Of a DNA stretch of 64,000 nt, positions 23,860 to 34,099 are shown one piece after another. This DNA is from Pegoplata infirma (Eukaryota > Arthropoda > Insecta > Diptera > Anthomyiidae): NCBI GenBank assembly GCA_963921195.1, contig CAWUER010000514.1:992001-1056000 (forward strand), given 5' to 3'. Under the pieces are notes generated by a model. It searched no databases, was not told the DNA's origin, and worked only from the letters and a program-made list of their open reading frames with translations. How positions within the stretch are numbered: position 1 is the stretch's first letter; the number at the start of each line of letters is the position of its first letter. Made by a program: the position numbers and the translations under genes.

Positions 23860-24921
23860 TTAGTATGGCGATGAGCCAGATATCACCCAACCGAATATGG
23901 TGTATTGCGCCATAGGAAATCCCGGGTTTGAATAGATTCGCCCTTTAAGAATCTGCGGATTAACTTCCGGACCCAAAACTAACGCTACCCGTCCGGATAG
24001 ATTAAAAGTAGGGTCTGCTAGCTGGAACCCTTCAAAATGCTCCTTTATAGCATCCGAAATTGACTCCGAAGGAGTCTTCACCCCCCTCATCTCCCTTACC
24101 CGAGCGGTCACCGTGATTTCCCGTGCCCGATCGAAACGAGATCCGATTCTGAGGCGGCAAAACCTTTTGTCGTCAATCCTCGAAATGGACAGACGCAAGT
24201 TCCGCGCCAGAGACAGGCACATGTAGCTGCCACTACAGCAGGAGTCTAAAACCGCTTTTACCGATATGGTTTTCCCAGGAACTATTAGATTGACCTGGAG
24301 AGTAGGAGAAACAGTCACCATATGCCTTATAGGTAGTGACGGACCGGCTGACTGTTTTGGACGACGTTCACTTTGATGAACAATCTTTTTCTTCAGAGAG
24401 GCGGACGGACGAGAATGGACTGAATGTAGCAGGGAGTTGTGATCTCCCTGACAGAAACGATACTTTGAAGTGCTAGGACACGAATTTGCCATATGAGTTT
24501 GGGCCAAACATTTTGAGCAATAGCGATGGAGTATCACCATGCGAAGACGCCGATCCGAACTCATACCCCGAAAGATATTACAGAAGCGTAATGGGTGATG
24601 ACGTTGACAAACACGACAGACACGTGTCTGACGATCCTGAACCGCATTAGACGAGGAAGTTTTATTCAAACCCGAGGCTTCCACAACACTCAAATTAGGT
24701 TCGAGCGTGGACGGTTGTGACGATATAACGTTCGAAGAAGGTGTAGCATCTGGAGCAGGTGCAACAGGTATTTCCTCAACAGCCGGAGCAACCGTAGGAA
24801 CTGGAAGTAGAGCTGTTAATGATATTTCTGAAGGTACAGACTCAGTAACAGGGTCAGCGACCTCCATTTCTTCTTCAAAATCGAGGAGCTCATCTTCAGA
24901 TAAGTTTTGTACGGCGTCCAT
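23860..24921 (-). CDS. Third ORF: zinc knuckles plus retropepsin-like (DUF1758) domain
   Basis: A 353-residue ORF downstream of integrase, the position of env in env-bearing elements, but it is not an envelope. Residues ~1-90 are acidic then Pro/Ser/Val rich. Residues ~100-165 form a knuckle region (CRVCQRHHPLRFC, CSKCLAQTHMANSC, FCQGDHNSLLH). Residues ~205-350 look like the BEL/Pao DUF1758 aspartic-protease region, with a core AVLDSCCSGSYM and the typical late motifs LADPTF and FGWVISG. The usual D-S/T-G triad appears as DSC, so catalysis is doubtful. The ATG follows TTATTTCCTAG, a good splice-acceptor-like sequence, so a spliced subgenomic mRNA is possible. Similar stand-alone knuckle-protease ORFs recur in dipteran genomes as I remember them. 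It may have been acquired from a second BEL-type element. Confidence 0.75.
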   Translation of the reverse strand: MDAVQNLSEDELLDFEEEMEVADPVTESVPSEISLTALLPVPTVAPAVEEIPVAPAPDATPSSNVISSQPSTLEPNLSVVEASGLNKTSSSNAVQDRQTRVCRVCQRHHPLRFCNIFRGMSSDRRLRMVILHRYCSKCLAQTHMANSCPSTSKYRFCQGDHNSLLHSVHSRPSASLKKKIVHQSERRPKQSAGPSLPIRHMVTVSPTLQVNLIVPGKTISVKAVLDSCCSGSYMCLSLARNLRLSISRIDDKRFCRLRIGSRFDRAREITVTARVREMRGVKTPSESISDAIKEHFEGFQLADPTFNLSGRVALVLGPEVNPQILKGRIYSNPGFPMAQYTIFGWVISGSSPY

Positions 24922-24925
24922 ATTG

Positions 24926-26019
24926 CTAGGAAATAATATACGTTAAGAAAATGCGAAAATTTATAAAATTAATTGGCGAACCTATCAAAAAATTACCAGG
25001 TGTCAGCGCGACAGGTTCCGTGGGATTTTCTGTCATCGGACAAAGTGAACGCGAATTCAAACAAGCCTCTATTCTGGCGAGAACTGTAGAAAGTTCTTCA
25101 AACGTAAATTTCAACCCCTGGGCTTCCTTTCGAAAGTGAAGCTTGAAACTCTTCACCCCGGCTTCCCACAGACCACTCATATGTTTAGCGCCCGCTGGGA
25201 TAAATTGCCATGAAAGACTTTGAAACCCATAATTCGAAATTATTACAGACTGACATTCCGAAAGAAAACTCTTAAAATCTCGTTCTAATTCACGAGACGC
25301 GCCTACGAAGTTTGTGCCGTTATCAGAGTATATTGTGCTAGGGCAACCACGTCGTGAAACAAATCGTTGAAAAGCGGCTAAAAGGTAGCCGTGGACAAAT
25401 CCGAAGTTGCCTCTAAATGAACTGCTTTGGTAGCAAAGCATACAAAAACACAAACATATCCCTTAGTTATTCGACACGCCCTGCCAGTAAAGCTCTTAAC
25501 ATCAAAGGGACCTGTAAAATCCACACCAGTGGTTGTAAAAGGCCTGTCAAGAGTTGTTCTCCCAGAAGAAAGAGCTGCCATAATTTGGTTACAAGATCGC
25601 TTTCGATCCAGAATGCAACGCTTGCATCGGCTAATATCACCTCGAATTTTAGATTTTAAACGAGGGACCCAATATTCTATGCGAAGTATCCGCAACATCA
25701 ATTGATTTCCACCATGAATAGAAATCAAATGTACAAACTCGGTGAAAAGTAATGTAAATCGACTTGAATATGGCAGAATAATGGGATGGCTTTCCGAGTA
25801 AGTCAGAGAAGGTGACTTGACCAAACGACCATTGAGTCTCATAACACCACTTTTATCAAGAAATGGATTCAAAGGTACAAGAGAACTCTTTGAACTAAAA
25901 GGTTTCGTTTCCGAAAGACACTTATATTCATCGTAAAAATGGTATTTCTGAGCCACAATGGTCAAATGAGTTTTCGCCCTGGTGATCTCCCAATTAGAGA
26001 GAGTCTTAGTACGACACAA
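24926..26019 (-). pseudogene. Integrase of the BEL/Pao element (frameshifted, C-terminus lost)
   Basis: Two overlapping frames (26019-25378 and 25453-24926) together give an integrase. The zinc-binding part has HLISIH and CKRC (an HHCC finger). The catalytic core has GVDFTGP (first Asp), SDNGTNFVG (second Asp) and SGLWEAGVKSF (Glu), so the DDE triad is present. A frameshift near 25390-25410 separates the first and second Asp. After TPGNFLIGSP the reading frame runs into unrelated residues and stops, so the C-terminal domain is missing. The preceding motif GVMRLNGRL is typical of BEL/Pao Pol. The cDNA-insertion role is inferred from family membership; this copy could not make the enzyme. Confidence 0.9.
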
Positions 26020-26050
26020 TTGTCTACCAGACTTATGAGTTTTATGAGAA

Positions 26051-26656
26051 TTATAAAAAAAATCTCAAAATATACGAAATGACACGAAGTGCCCTATCAA
26101 AACGCGAAAATCTGTCAAGAACATCAAAATAAGTATCTTTCCCTTTATTGTCCGTAAAGAACGAAGCATGCGTCTTAACGACACGAACTTCAGAATCAGT
26201 TTCCAGACTAGAAAGATCAGTAATATTCAAATGCGTTTTGTCCTGAAGCAGCCAGTGTGGGCCATGCCACCAAAGCGGATGATTGTCCAACTCTGAAGGT
26301 GACATACCGCGACTACCCAAATCGGCTGGATTATCTTCAGACCGAACGTGGTACCAATTATGGTTGCCAACATTTTGTTGAACTTGACAAACCCTATTTC
26401 TAACAAAAGTGGTCCATGTGCAAGGGTCCTTTTTTAACCAGGACAGGACGATTGTGGAATCAGTCCAACAATAAACTCGTTCGAGCTTAATATCAATTTC
26501 ACTCAAAACCGTCTGTAAAAGTTCAGAGGCCAATACCGCACCACAAAGTTCAAGACGCGGTAGTGAAATTGACTTAATAGGAGCCACTTTTGTTTTTGAC
26601 GAAAGTAAATGGGCTCGAATATCCCCGCATGGAGTAACTATACGAATATAAATCAC
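26051..26656 (-). pseudogene. RNase H domain of BEL/Pao Pol (isolated)
   Basis: About 200 residues with the RNase H signature of this clade: SISLPRLELCGAVLASELL (Glu), YCWTDSTIVLSWL (Asp) and NPADLGSRGMSPSEL, followed by LWWHGPHWL. In an intact Pol this follows the reverse transcriptase, but here the sequence upstream (26657-27000) is a foreign block, so the domain has lost its partner. A frame change near 26040 separates it from integrase. In the replication cycle it would remove the RNA strand during reverse transcription. Confidence 0.9.
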
Positions 26657-27002
26657 CCCCGCGTATCAGGGTTGTCAGATATGGCGATTTCTCGCCAAAC
26701 GTGGCGATTTTCTAACTTGTTTGGCGTCTTAATTTTTGATGTGGCGACATGGCGATTTTTTGGCGATTTATGAAATGGTTGGCGATTTTGTTGGCTATTT
26801 TTGAACAAAATCCGATTTTTTATTTTTTATTATTTTGCGATTTTTTTTTAGTTTAACGTTTTTTTTTTTACTTTTGAGTGTAGATTTATAAATCTGGCAA
26901 CCTTTTTAATTTTTTTAAAAGTCAAAACTATTTTTTTACTCTGTTGCAAAGCTTGAAAAAACTAACGGTAAACAGAAAATATTTTCTTATGAAGTTTGTT
27001 AG
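26657..27002. mobile_element. Foreign block replacing RT; CAGGGTTGTCAGAT MITE
   Basis: At 26667 a CAGGGTTGTCAGATATGGCG start is mirrored by AAATCTGGCAACC ending near 26902, the kind of terminal repeat seen in hAT MITEs; the interior repeats TGGCGATTTT. No 8-bp duplication can be read because the host sequence on both sides is also lost. The remaining ~100 bp up to 27002 is unassigned A+T-rich sequence. RT and the rest of the protease (normally well over 1 kb) are absent. Confidence 0.55.
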
Positions 27003-28567
27003 TTATACCCTACACCACACTGTGGTCGGAAGATCTAAACGATTCCGCAAACGCTCAGAAATAAATGAAGCCTCAGAAGCCGGATCAATAAGTGCCCGGG
27101 CAAGGTACGTAGTACCCAGGTGAGAAATACTCACCATAGCCGTCCCCAAGAGCACAGTCCGCTTCTCGGAGGTATGAAATACCTGACGGTAAGAAGGGGC
27201 TGTAGGATTCAATCCACTAGAAGTAGATTGAACGTTAGGATCGGATACCGAAGCAGAAACTTGCGGGGTCGCAACCGAGTTTGCCGCAGAGCTCGCATTA
27301 TTATCCCCAACCGAAGCTGGTGATTCTCGATGAAGCATCGAATGGTGGCGTTGCTTACACTTGAACAATTTCTAGCTTCATGTGCCTTTGACAGGCAATT
27401 CACACAAAATTTAAATTTTTTCACCGTTGCAAATCGCTCGGCCACGGATAATTTTTTAAAACGCGGACAAGAGCGCAAAAAATGAAATTGGTTCTTACAA
27501 AGAACACAAGCAGGCTCTTTTGACGATGACGTTTTAGTCACGTGAGATTTCACTTTCACTTCAGGGGATGATTTCTTCGAAAGGTGAGAACCTTTCAAAT
27601 CACGCGCACACTCTAAAGTGTCAATTCTCTCCGTCAGAAAGCTATCCAAATCACTCCATTTCGACATTATCTTTTTGTCTTTCACCGTTGATTCCCACTT
27701 ATCAACGGTAATAGAAGGTAAACGTTGCAGACAAATATAAACGATAATGTGAGATACAAGAGGATCAGTCGTAACAATATCCAAAACAGACAAACCCGAA
27801 AAGAAAGCATCAGTACCGCGTTGTAACGATTTCAGGCCATCGATAGTCTCTTTATCATGGACCGAAAGGTTAAAAAGTGCCTTTAGGTGATGATTCACCG
27901 TCAAACGCAGATTCTCATATTTGTCGTTCAGACTTTTCCAAGCTATGTCAAATCCACTATTGGTAAGAGGAGCTTTTGAAACAATCGTCTTAGCCTCTCC
28001 ACTTGTCTTCTCGATCAAATGGCATAACCGTTCAATTTGTCTAAGACGCGAATTTTTTATAACCACAGCTGTGAATAGATCCCTAAAAGTAGGCCATGAA
28101 AGAACACTACTATCAAAAACTAAGATATTACACGGTGGAAGAGCTAACCGGTGAAAATCCGGATCAGCGTTAACAGAAACCGATGGAGATTTTTCAATCC
28201 CCTTAGAACTTGCCTTCTCCAAATTGCACAATTTTTCATTAATTGTCGCCAAACAGTTAACATAAACGTTAAAAGTGGTCTCGTACTTGGAATCCACTGA
28301 CACGTATTCAGTATCACCTGCTTTCACGTCGGCTTTCAATTTAGAAGGTTTCGGCGCTTCCGCAGTAGCCAAATAATCTAAGACATCCCGGTAGGAAGAC
28401 TTAACTTGATCCCACATTGAACCTAGTTCCTTTCCTCGAATTTCGAGACTAAAAACCGAGTGACCGTCTTCGCTGATTTTTTTAAACTTTTCATCGAATC
28501 TAACAATTGCATCCGAGTCTCTAATAAAAATATCTAGAGCTGACATATTGTTAGTATTGAGTTCCAA
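27003..28567 (-). pseudogene. Gag (DUF1759-like, zinc knuckles) and start of protease
   Basis: The main frame (28567-27209) has an N-terminal ~130 residues of coiled-coil type. A DUF1759-like Gag region covers ~140-330 (FDSSVLSWPTFRDLF, WKSLNDKYENLRLTVNHHL). Cys/His knuckles at ~355-415 (CVLCKNQFHFLRSC, CVNCLSKAHEARNC) are typical of BEL/Pao. A frameshift near 27350 moves the continuation to 27368-27003: KCKQRHHSMLH completes the knuckles, then a Ser/Ala-rich linker, then a retropepsin start ALIDPASEASFISERL. The expected Gly after the catalytic Asp is replaced (D-P-A-S). The frame stops at once afterwards. In an intact element Gag would form the particle and bind genomic RNA. Confidence 0.9.
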
Positions 28568-29998
28568 AAATAACGAATTACCAAAAACTCAAACAAAAAA
28601 TATCAAAATCGCAAAAATTCTGATAAAAAGTATTGAAATTTTCAAAAAAAATTCAAGAATATATCGATATATTCTGTTAAAAAGCTGAAAAAAATTCAGA
28701 AAATTCAAGATACGACAAGATTTTTCCGAATAAAAACGAAGATTTCCGAAGAAACACGAAGAAATACGACTCCGTTAAAAATTTTACAAAAATTTCAACA
28801 CAAACTGTAATAACTTTCGAAAAAGTCAAAAAAAAATTTAAAAAATCGCAAAAAATCACTAAGTTTTTAAAAAAAACACGAAGTTTACCGAAGAGAACCG
28901 AACAAGTATCAAGATAGTTCGAGGTGAGGTCCGAAGTTTCAAAAAAAATCAAAAATTTCGATTTCTAAAAATAAAAATTCAAAAATTTAAATTTTATGCA
29001 AAAAACACAAAATTACACGAAGTTTTACGAAGAAATCCGAAGATACTTCGTGTCCAAGTATAAATCACAAGAAAAAAACGAAAATATTTAAAAAAAAAAA
29101 TAAAATTTTTATTAAAGTTTACACACGATGTGAGTAACTGATATGATGGACTGTATAGGTGTAGGGTGCCTTGCTGTAAATTTATAAAACAACAACAACA
29201 CTATGTGCTTGTGGAAAAAAAAAATGTTTTAACACAGTAAATATATTTGTGACGTATTTATTTAAAAAAAATCGCATTTAATACGGACAAAGCACAAAAG
29301 AAAATAGAAAAAACACCGATCTTGTATATTAATTATATTTTGTAATGCAAAAAAATTTATGTATGTTTGTATGTATATTTATTCACAAAAATTATGTTAT
29401 AAAAAAAATAAACTTTTTTAACACTACCGATGACCTTTTGGTATTAAAAAAAGGAGAATAAAGTTAGATCACTGAATTTTTATTTAATATTTCTAACGAA
29501 AATCTTTTATACTTTTATTAAAAATTTAAACTTTAACAAAATAAAATTTTTATAAACAAATTAATGTCCGTCCACGTAAATAAACACTTCGTTGGATCAC
29601 AAAGTATCAACGAATTTTAAAATAAAGAAAACGTCACAAACGCACGGTTGAATAAAAAAAATCGCGACAAGGTTGTAAAACGAAAGTATTAAAAATTTTA
29701 ATGAAATGCCGCCGGCAAAACGACAAATGGTTTTTTATAAATTATTTTTATTTTTTCTATTACAAAACTTGAATTAGTTTTTCGAATTTTTGTACCGCAC
29801 TTTCACTTTAAATAAATATAAAAAAACAAAGTACGCACCTTATTTCCGAAGAAAAAATATTTATTTGCAAAAAATAAAAAAAGGTTGTTGCTGCAGCTGC
29901 ACCAAGATGGCTGTGTATTTGAAGAAAAACAAAAAAATTAATTTTCTTCTTCCAAATTTTCCCAAAACTCTCGTCGAAATACGGTTCGAAGGACCAAA
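28568..29998 (-). promoter_or_regulatory. Leader and primer-binding site of the BEL/Pao element
   Basis: Non-coding 5' leader in element direction. Directly after the 5' LTR comes TTTGGTCCTTCGAACCGTAT. The TGGTCCTTCGAACC part starts two bases inside the LTR edge and has the form of a tRNA-primer-binding site (complement ends CCA). The GGTCCTTCGA motif is common in BEL/Pao leaders as I recall. 28680-29060 is full of ACGAAG / CCGAAG words, a degenerate direct repeat of unknown role. No gene seen in the rest. Confidence 0.7.
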
Positions 29999-30355
29999 TG
30001 TTTCCGTAGAAATGAAATAAAAGATAAATAAAACACAAAAATGTTGGTTTTAAAAAGAAGGAAAATCCTAAGATTTTATTAAGTAAAATATTACCTTAAC
30101 AGGATAAAAAAGCTTGTGATGTTGTCGATGATAATACAACGAGTAATCTTAATTAGTTATAAAACTAAAAAGGACCGGGCGACAAACCATGTTTAGAATA
30201 CCGTTATCGGTTTACTAGTTAGAATCTATGTAAATACTCCATACAAGGTTGTATTTAAAGGGGAGCAAAATAGATTCTAACTAGTATTAACCCAAAGAGG
30301 GTCGTTGGTACCAAAGTGGTATCAAATATGGAAAGTAAGCGTTTGTACCTAAACA
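29999..30355 (-). repeat. 5' LTR of the BEL/Pao element
   Basis: 357 bp, near-identical to 23201-23557, with TG...CA ends in element direction; the target duplication GTATT follows at 30356-30360. It should contain the element promoter and polyadenylation signals, but none can be pinpointed with confidence by eye. Confidence 0.95.
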
Positions 30356-31563
30356 GTATTATTTACAGATTCTGAGACATTTTATCTTGATGAGAAGTCC
30401 CAGATCTTGATACATTTTTAGTGTTCACACACTCAGATACATTTTTCATGTTCATACGCTCTGTTACATTTTCCCGTCGAAAAATTCTAGAATTCTGCGA
30501 AGTTTTCATATAAATAAAGAATAGGACAAAGATACATTTTTCTGCATACTAAATTTCAAGAAAGTATTAAAAAACGACCCTGACAAAATCTTTTCTTTTT
30601 TGCATTTTGGAGGATACAAAAAATTTGGCATTGCCGAGTTTAACACTCTCGTTTTTAGTTAAGTTTTTAAAAATAAAAAAAAATGGTACCGTGAGGGTCC
30701 AAAAAGTACAATTTTTTTTGAAAGTTGGTACAAAATTGAAAACCTCATTTAACATCCCTGGTCGAAGACAGGTCATAGAGTGGTACTTTTGTAACAAAGG
30801 GGCCTGTCATTAATTAGTACCCTGTGATATGTCCCAGGACTTGTCGCAAACTGATCTTTCAGATCACTTGACACATTTTTACTGCTCTCAGAATTAGTAT
30901 TCTATGAAAAGTTTGCGTTGAATCAGTCATAGTATACGTTTTTCGGATAAATTTTTCTTTTAGGACCAATCAATTTCCCTCAGGGATTAAACACTTGTGT
31001 TACCATACACTTTAAAAATTTTAATTTAAAGGAAACAAAAACTTACATTGTTGCAAAAAATGGTAATATTCTTAAAAGGGAAACAACTGATCCTTTTTTC
31101 GTGTTTGTAGTACATAATTAAATTTTTGTAAAAATATTTTTTTTTAATTTATTTTAAATAAATTTTGACAATATTTGAAGAGAATGAAAAAGGGCCAAAA
31201 CTGTAATTTGTGGTGCCACTGACCATTCAATAGTGCCAAAAATGGCACTATTGTGCCACATTTCCCAACCGTGATGTATGGTACAGTTTTCTTGCAAAAT
31301 GTCGTTTCAACAAAAAAATTTGCAAAGTTAATGATTTTTAAATTGTATGGCATGGAAAATAAAGATATGACTTGTAGCAAAATTTCTTATGCCAATTTGG
31401 TTTAAAACTTTTTATCTTAAGCCCTTAAATTCGCGAATTTATCCATTTTTTGGGGTTTTCGCGAAATTAACCGCCAAGTTGGTCTTTGATTAAAAACTTG
31501 CTTTTAGTGAATCAAAAAGGCATCCCTAACAATACGAATAGTGGACAAAAAGCAGCTATGTTA

Positions 31564-31944
31564 TATGGACCATCATGATGAAAATCGAGTAAAACCGTTT
31601 TTTTGGAATATGGCAGCATCACTTTACGAGGTGATTTAAGGCTCCATCTTTTAGTATATAATGTGGGAACCTTAAACAATTAACTAACCAAAAAATTGTC
31701 GAAAAAAGTTTTCATTTGCAAAAGTTATCTTAATAAAAACTATAATTATTGTAGGTTTAACCTTGAAATAATAGTTTTTGTTAAGATAACTTTTGGAAAT
31801 GAAAACTTTTTTGGCCAAATTTTTGGATAAGAATCTAACATAATATACTTAAAGATGGAGTCTTAAATCATCTCGTAAAGTGATGCTGGCATATACAAAA
31901 AAAAAAAAAACGGTTTTTCGCGATTTTAATCATGATGGTCCATA
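31564..31944. mobile_element. Mariner-type palindromic MITE Z (TSD TA)
   Basis: 381 bp with ends TATGGACCATCATGATG and its inverse, flanked by TA. Arms are inverted over much of their length (AAAAGTTTTCATTTGCAAAA, AGTTATCTTAATAAAAACTA). The empty site AGCTATGTTATAGG exists inverted in the other arm of Y (36069-36082). Non-coding. Confidence 0.85.
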
Positions 31945-32489
31945 TATAGGCTTTTATTCTCAAATTAACGCTTTTTCGATTCAAATTCAATTTTTTTCAA
32001 ATCAAACTCAATTTTTTTCAAAGTAATTTCAATTTTATTCAAAACAAATTAAATTATTTTCAACACAAATTAAACTTTTTACAAATCATATTGAATATTT
32101 TTCATTTCAAATTATTTTTTATTTTAAATTAAATTTTTTTTAACTTCAACTTATTTTTTTTTAATTAAACGCAAAATACTTAAAAAATAATTTTTATTTA
32201 TACAATATTAAATTTAGAATAAGCTTCTATTACTTGCTATATAAAATTTTCAATGTAACGGTTCTCCAGTTGCAGCTTAAGACAAATTCGTATCATCATA
32301 ATATTTGTTGCAATCTGAAGGAGTTGCGGATTCTACTGATCGGTAGTTTGTATTAATATAAGTTACAAAATAAGAATTTCTTTAAAGTTGTAGTAGTAAC
32401 AACTTTAATTTTACTTGATCTACCAACTTATTGACTCACAAGGGAAGTATCTCAACCCTTTTGATTCGATTTGCCTGAAACTTAATCCC

Positions 32490-33640
32490 TATTATTAATA
32501 TTATAAATCTGAGTGTTAGTTTGTCTGTCCGTCTGTCTGTTCCGCAATCAGGGGAGAATGGCTGAACCGATTTTCATGAAATTTTCATCACAGATAGTAC
32601 TAACCGAGGCGGGAACTATAGGCTATCAAAAAGAGCGATCGGACAAAGGGGCGTAAAATGCCACGCCCCTTTTTATTTTATGGAACATTATTCTGCCTTT
32701 TCGGTAATAACGCATAAACGGCTGATCCGATTTTAATGAAATTTTTACCACAAATAGTACTATCCGAGGCGGAAACTATTTGCTACAATAGAGAGCGATC
32801 GAAAAAGGGGGCGTAAAATGCCACGCCCCTTTGTATTACATTGAAAGTTATTTCTGCCTTTTCCGCAATCGCGCTTAAACGGATGAACCGAATTTCATGA
32901 AATCTTCACCTCAGATAGTATTTATGCGCCAAAATAAAGGGCGATCGAAAACAGGGGCGTAAAATGCTAAGCCCCTTTGTGATACATTGACAGTAATTTC
33001 TGCCTGTTCCGTAATCACGCATAAATGGCTGAACCGATTTTAATAAAATTTTTACTACAGATAATACTAAACAAGGCGGTAACTATAGATTATAATAAAG
33101 CGCGTTTGGGCATAGGGGCGGAAAATTCCCCTCCGTCAAAAGGGCATAAAATAGCACGACCCTTTTTCTTTTATTGAACGCTATTTCTGCCTGTTCCGCA
33201 ATCTATCATGAACGGCAGAACCGATTTAAATGAAACTTTTACCACAGTTAGTACTAACCAAGACGGGAACTATGGATTAAAATAGAGTGTGTTTGGACAA
33301 AGTGGCATAAATTGATTCGCTCCTTTTTGCTATACTGAAAGTTATTTCTGCCTGTTCCTTAATTACAGGTAAACGACTAACCGGTTTGAACAAAACTTTC
33401 TCCACATATAGTACTAAACGAGGCGGGAACTTTAGTCTGTATCAACGGGCGATTGCACAAAGAGGTGTAAATTTCCACACCTTTTGCAATATACTGAAAT
33501 TTTTTTCTACCTGTTCGGTAATCAAACTGAAACGCGAACCCGATGTTATTAAAACTTTCACCAGTACTAAATTTTATTCGAAACAGAATTTCTCTACGTT
33601 TTAACGTGAAAAAACCCAAAACATAAATAAAAAGGTCATC
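32490..33640. repeat. Inverted copy of the 160-180 bp tandem block
   Basis: Starts TATTAATATTATAAATCTGA and a (GTCT/GTCC)n run, then about six diverging units with GGCTGAACCGATTTTCATGA, AGTACTAACCGAGGCGGGAA and GGGGCGTAAAATGCCACG. This is the reverse complement of the unit at 1-596, and here the A+T-rich head of the repeat is visible. Units decay towards the right end, the last ones being barely recognisable. Confidence 0.85.
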
Positions 33641-33857
33641 AGCTTAATGTCCTAATATTTAAATATATTTTTAGTACAAAATTAAAATTTTTTCACTTTG
33701 TTCGGAGCTTCCCGATATTCAAGTCAAAACAGGAACCCAAAAAACTATCCCCACAAGTCCAGTATTTTGTTGTGTTAATATTGAACCTAAAAGGCAACTG
33801 TCCCAAACCCGGCTCTAATCAAAAAAATGTTCATCAGTGAAAAGTCATTAATGCCCA

Positions 33858-34046
33858 CTTTACACTATTATACTTTTCCATTACACAAGCGTTATTTCAC
33901 CATGTTAGGGAAATATTTTATAAAAAAAGTTTGCCAGAAATTGTTCACTTATTAGATTTCAATCAAAAAGGAATACAAAAATCTTTTAGAAGTTGGTAAA
34001 TTTTTATGTGTATAATGGAAAAGTGTGATAGTGTAAAATAGGTATA
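33858..34046. mobile_element. Small inverted-repeat element, CACTTTACACTATTATAC ends
   Basis: About 190 bp bounded by CCACTTTACACTATTATACT and AGTGTGATAGTGTAAAATAGG, which are inverted with few mismatches. The interior has no gene. No target duplication could be settled. It sits between the tandem block and the foldback within X1; 33641-33857 to its left is unassigned. Confidence 0.5.
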
Positions 34047-34099
34047 AGCAGTAGATAAACTCGCTAATAAAAAACGAATTCATTGTATAATATTTTTTT

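Larger units (their letters stand above)
23201..30355 (-). mobile_element. BEL/Pao LTR retrotransposon (TSD GTATT), RT deleted
   Basis: A 7155-bp element on the minus strand with two nearly identical 357-bp LTRs and a perfect 5-bp duplication GTATT (23196-23200, 30356-30360). Coding order in its own direction: Gag with DUF1759-type region and zinc knuckles, start of a retropepsin, [gap with a foreign insert], RNase H, integrase, then a further ORF with zinc knuckles and a second retropepsin-like domain. The reverse transcriptase is missing and several frames are broken, so it is non-autonomous. Near-identical LTRs indicate an insertion younger than its hosts W, V and Y. Confidence 0.92.
22466..30760. 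mobile_element. hAT-like element W (TSD GTCGAAGA), CAGGGATGTTAAA ends
   Basis: Left end CAGGGATGTTAAAG, right end ATTTAACATCCCTG, with the exact 8-bp duplication GTCGAAGA at 22458-22465 and 30761-30768. Without the BEL/Pao element inside it is about 1.1 kb and non-coding. Its subterminal parts are rich in GTACC/GGTAC words. At 30604-30655 it contains GGAGGATAC...GTTTAACACTCTCGTTTTT, resembling the end of the repeat at 53785-54445. At 30361-30420 it has two loose units of the CAGATTCTGAGACATTTT satellite. Confidence 0.85.
22257..31273. mobile_element. hAT-like element V (TSD ATGTATGG), CAGGGTTGG ends
   Basis: Left end CAGGGTTGGTATTTGAG, right end TTTCCCAACCGTG. The 8-bp duplication ATGTATGG lies at 22249-22256 and 31274-31281. 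The empty site is the opposite arm of Y, where GTACCATACATCGAAAAACG runs unbroken (36381-36400). Subterminal regions repeat GTGCCA/TGGCAC words. Its own sequence is short and non-coding; nearly all its length is the nested W. Confidence 0.85.

Noticed and set aside
24707..25705. Plus-strand ORFs at 24707, 24951, 25417 and 25427
   Set aside because: They are antisense shadows of the BEL/Pao integrase and third ORF.
31564..31944. 4-bp TATA duplication for MITE Z
   Set aside because: The empty site in the other arm of Y (AGCTATGTTATAGG) fits only a 2-bp TA duplication with ends TATGGACC.
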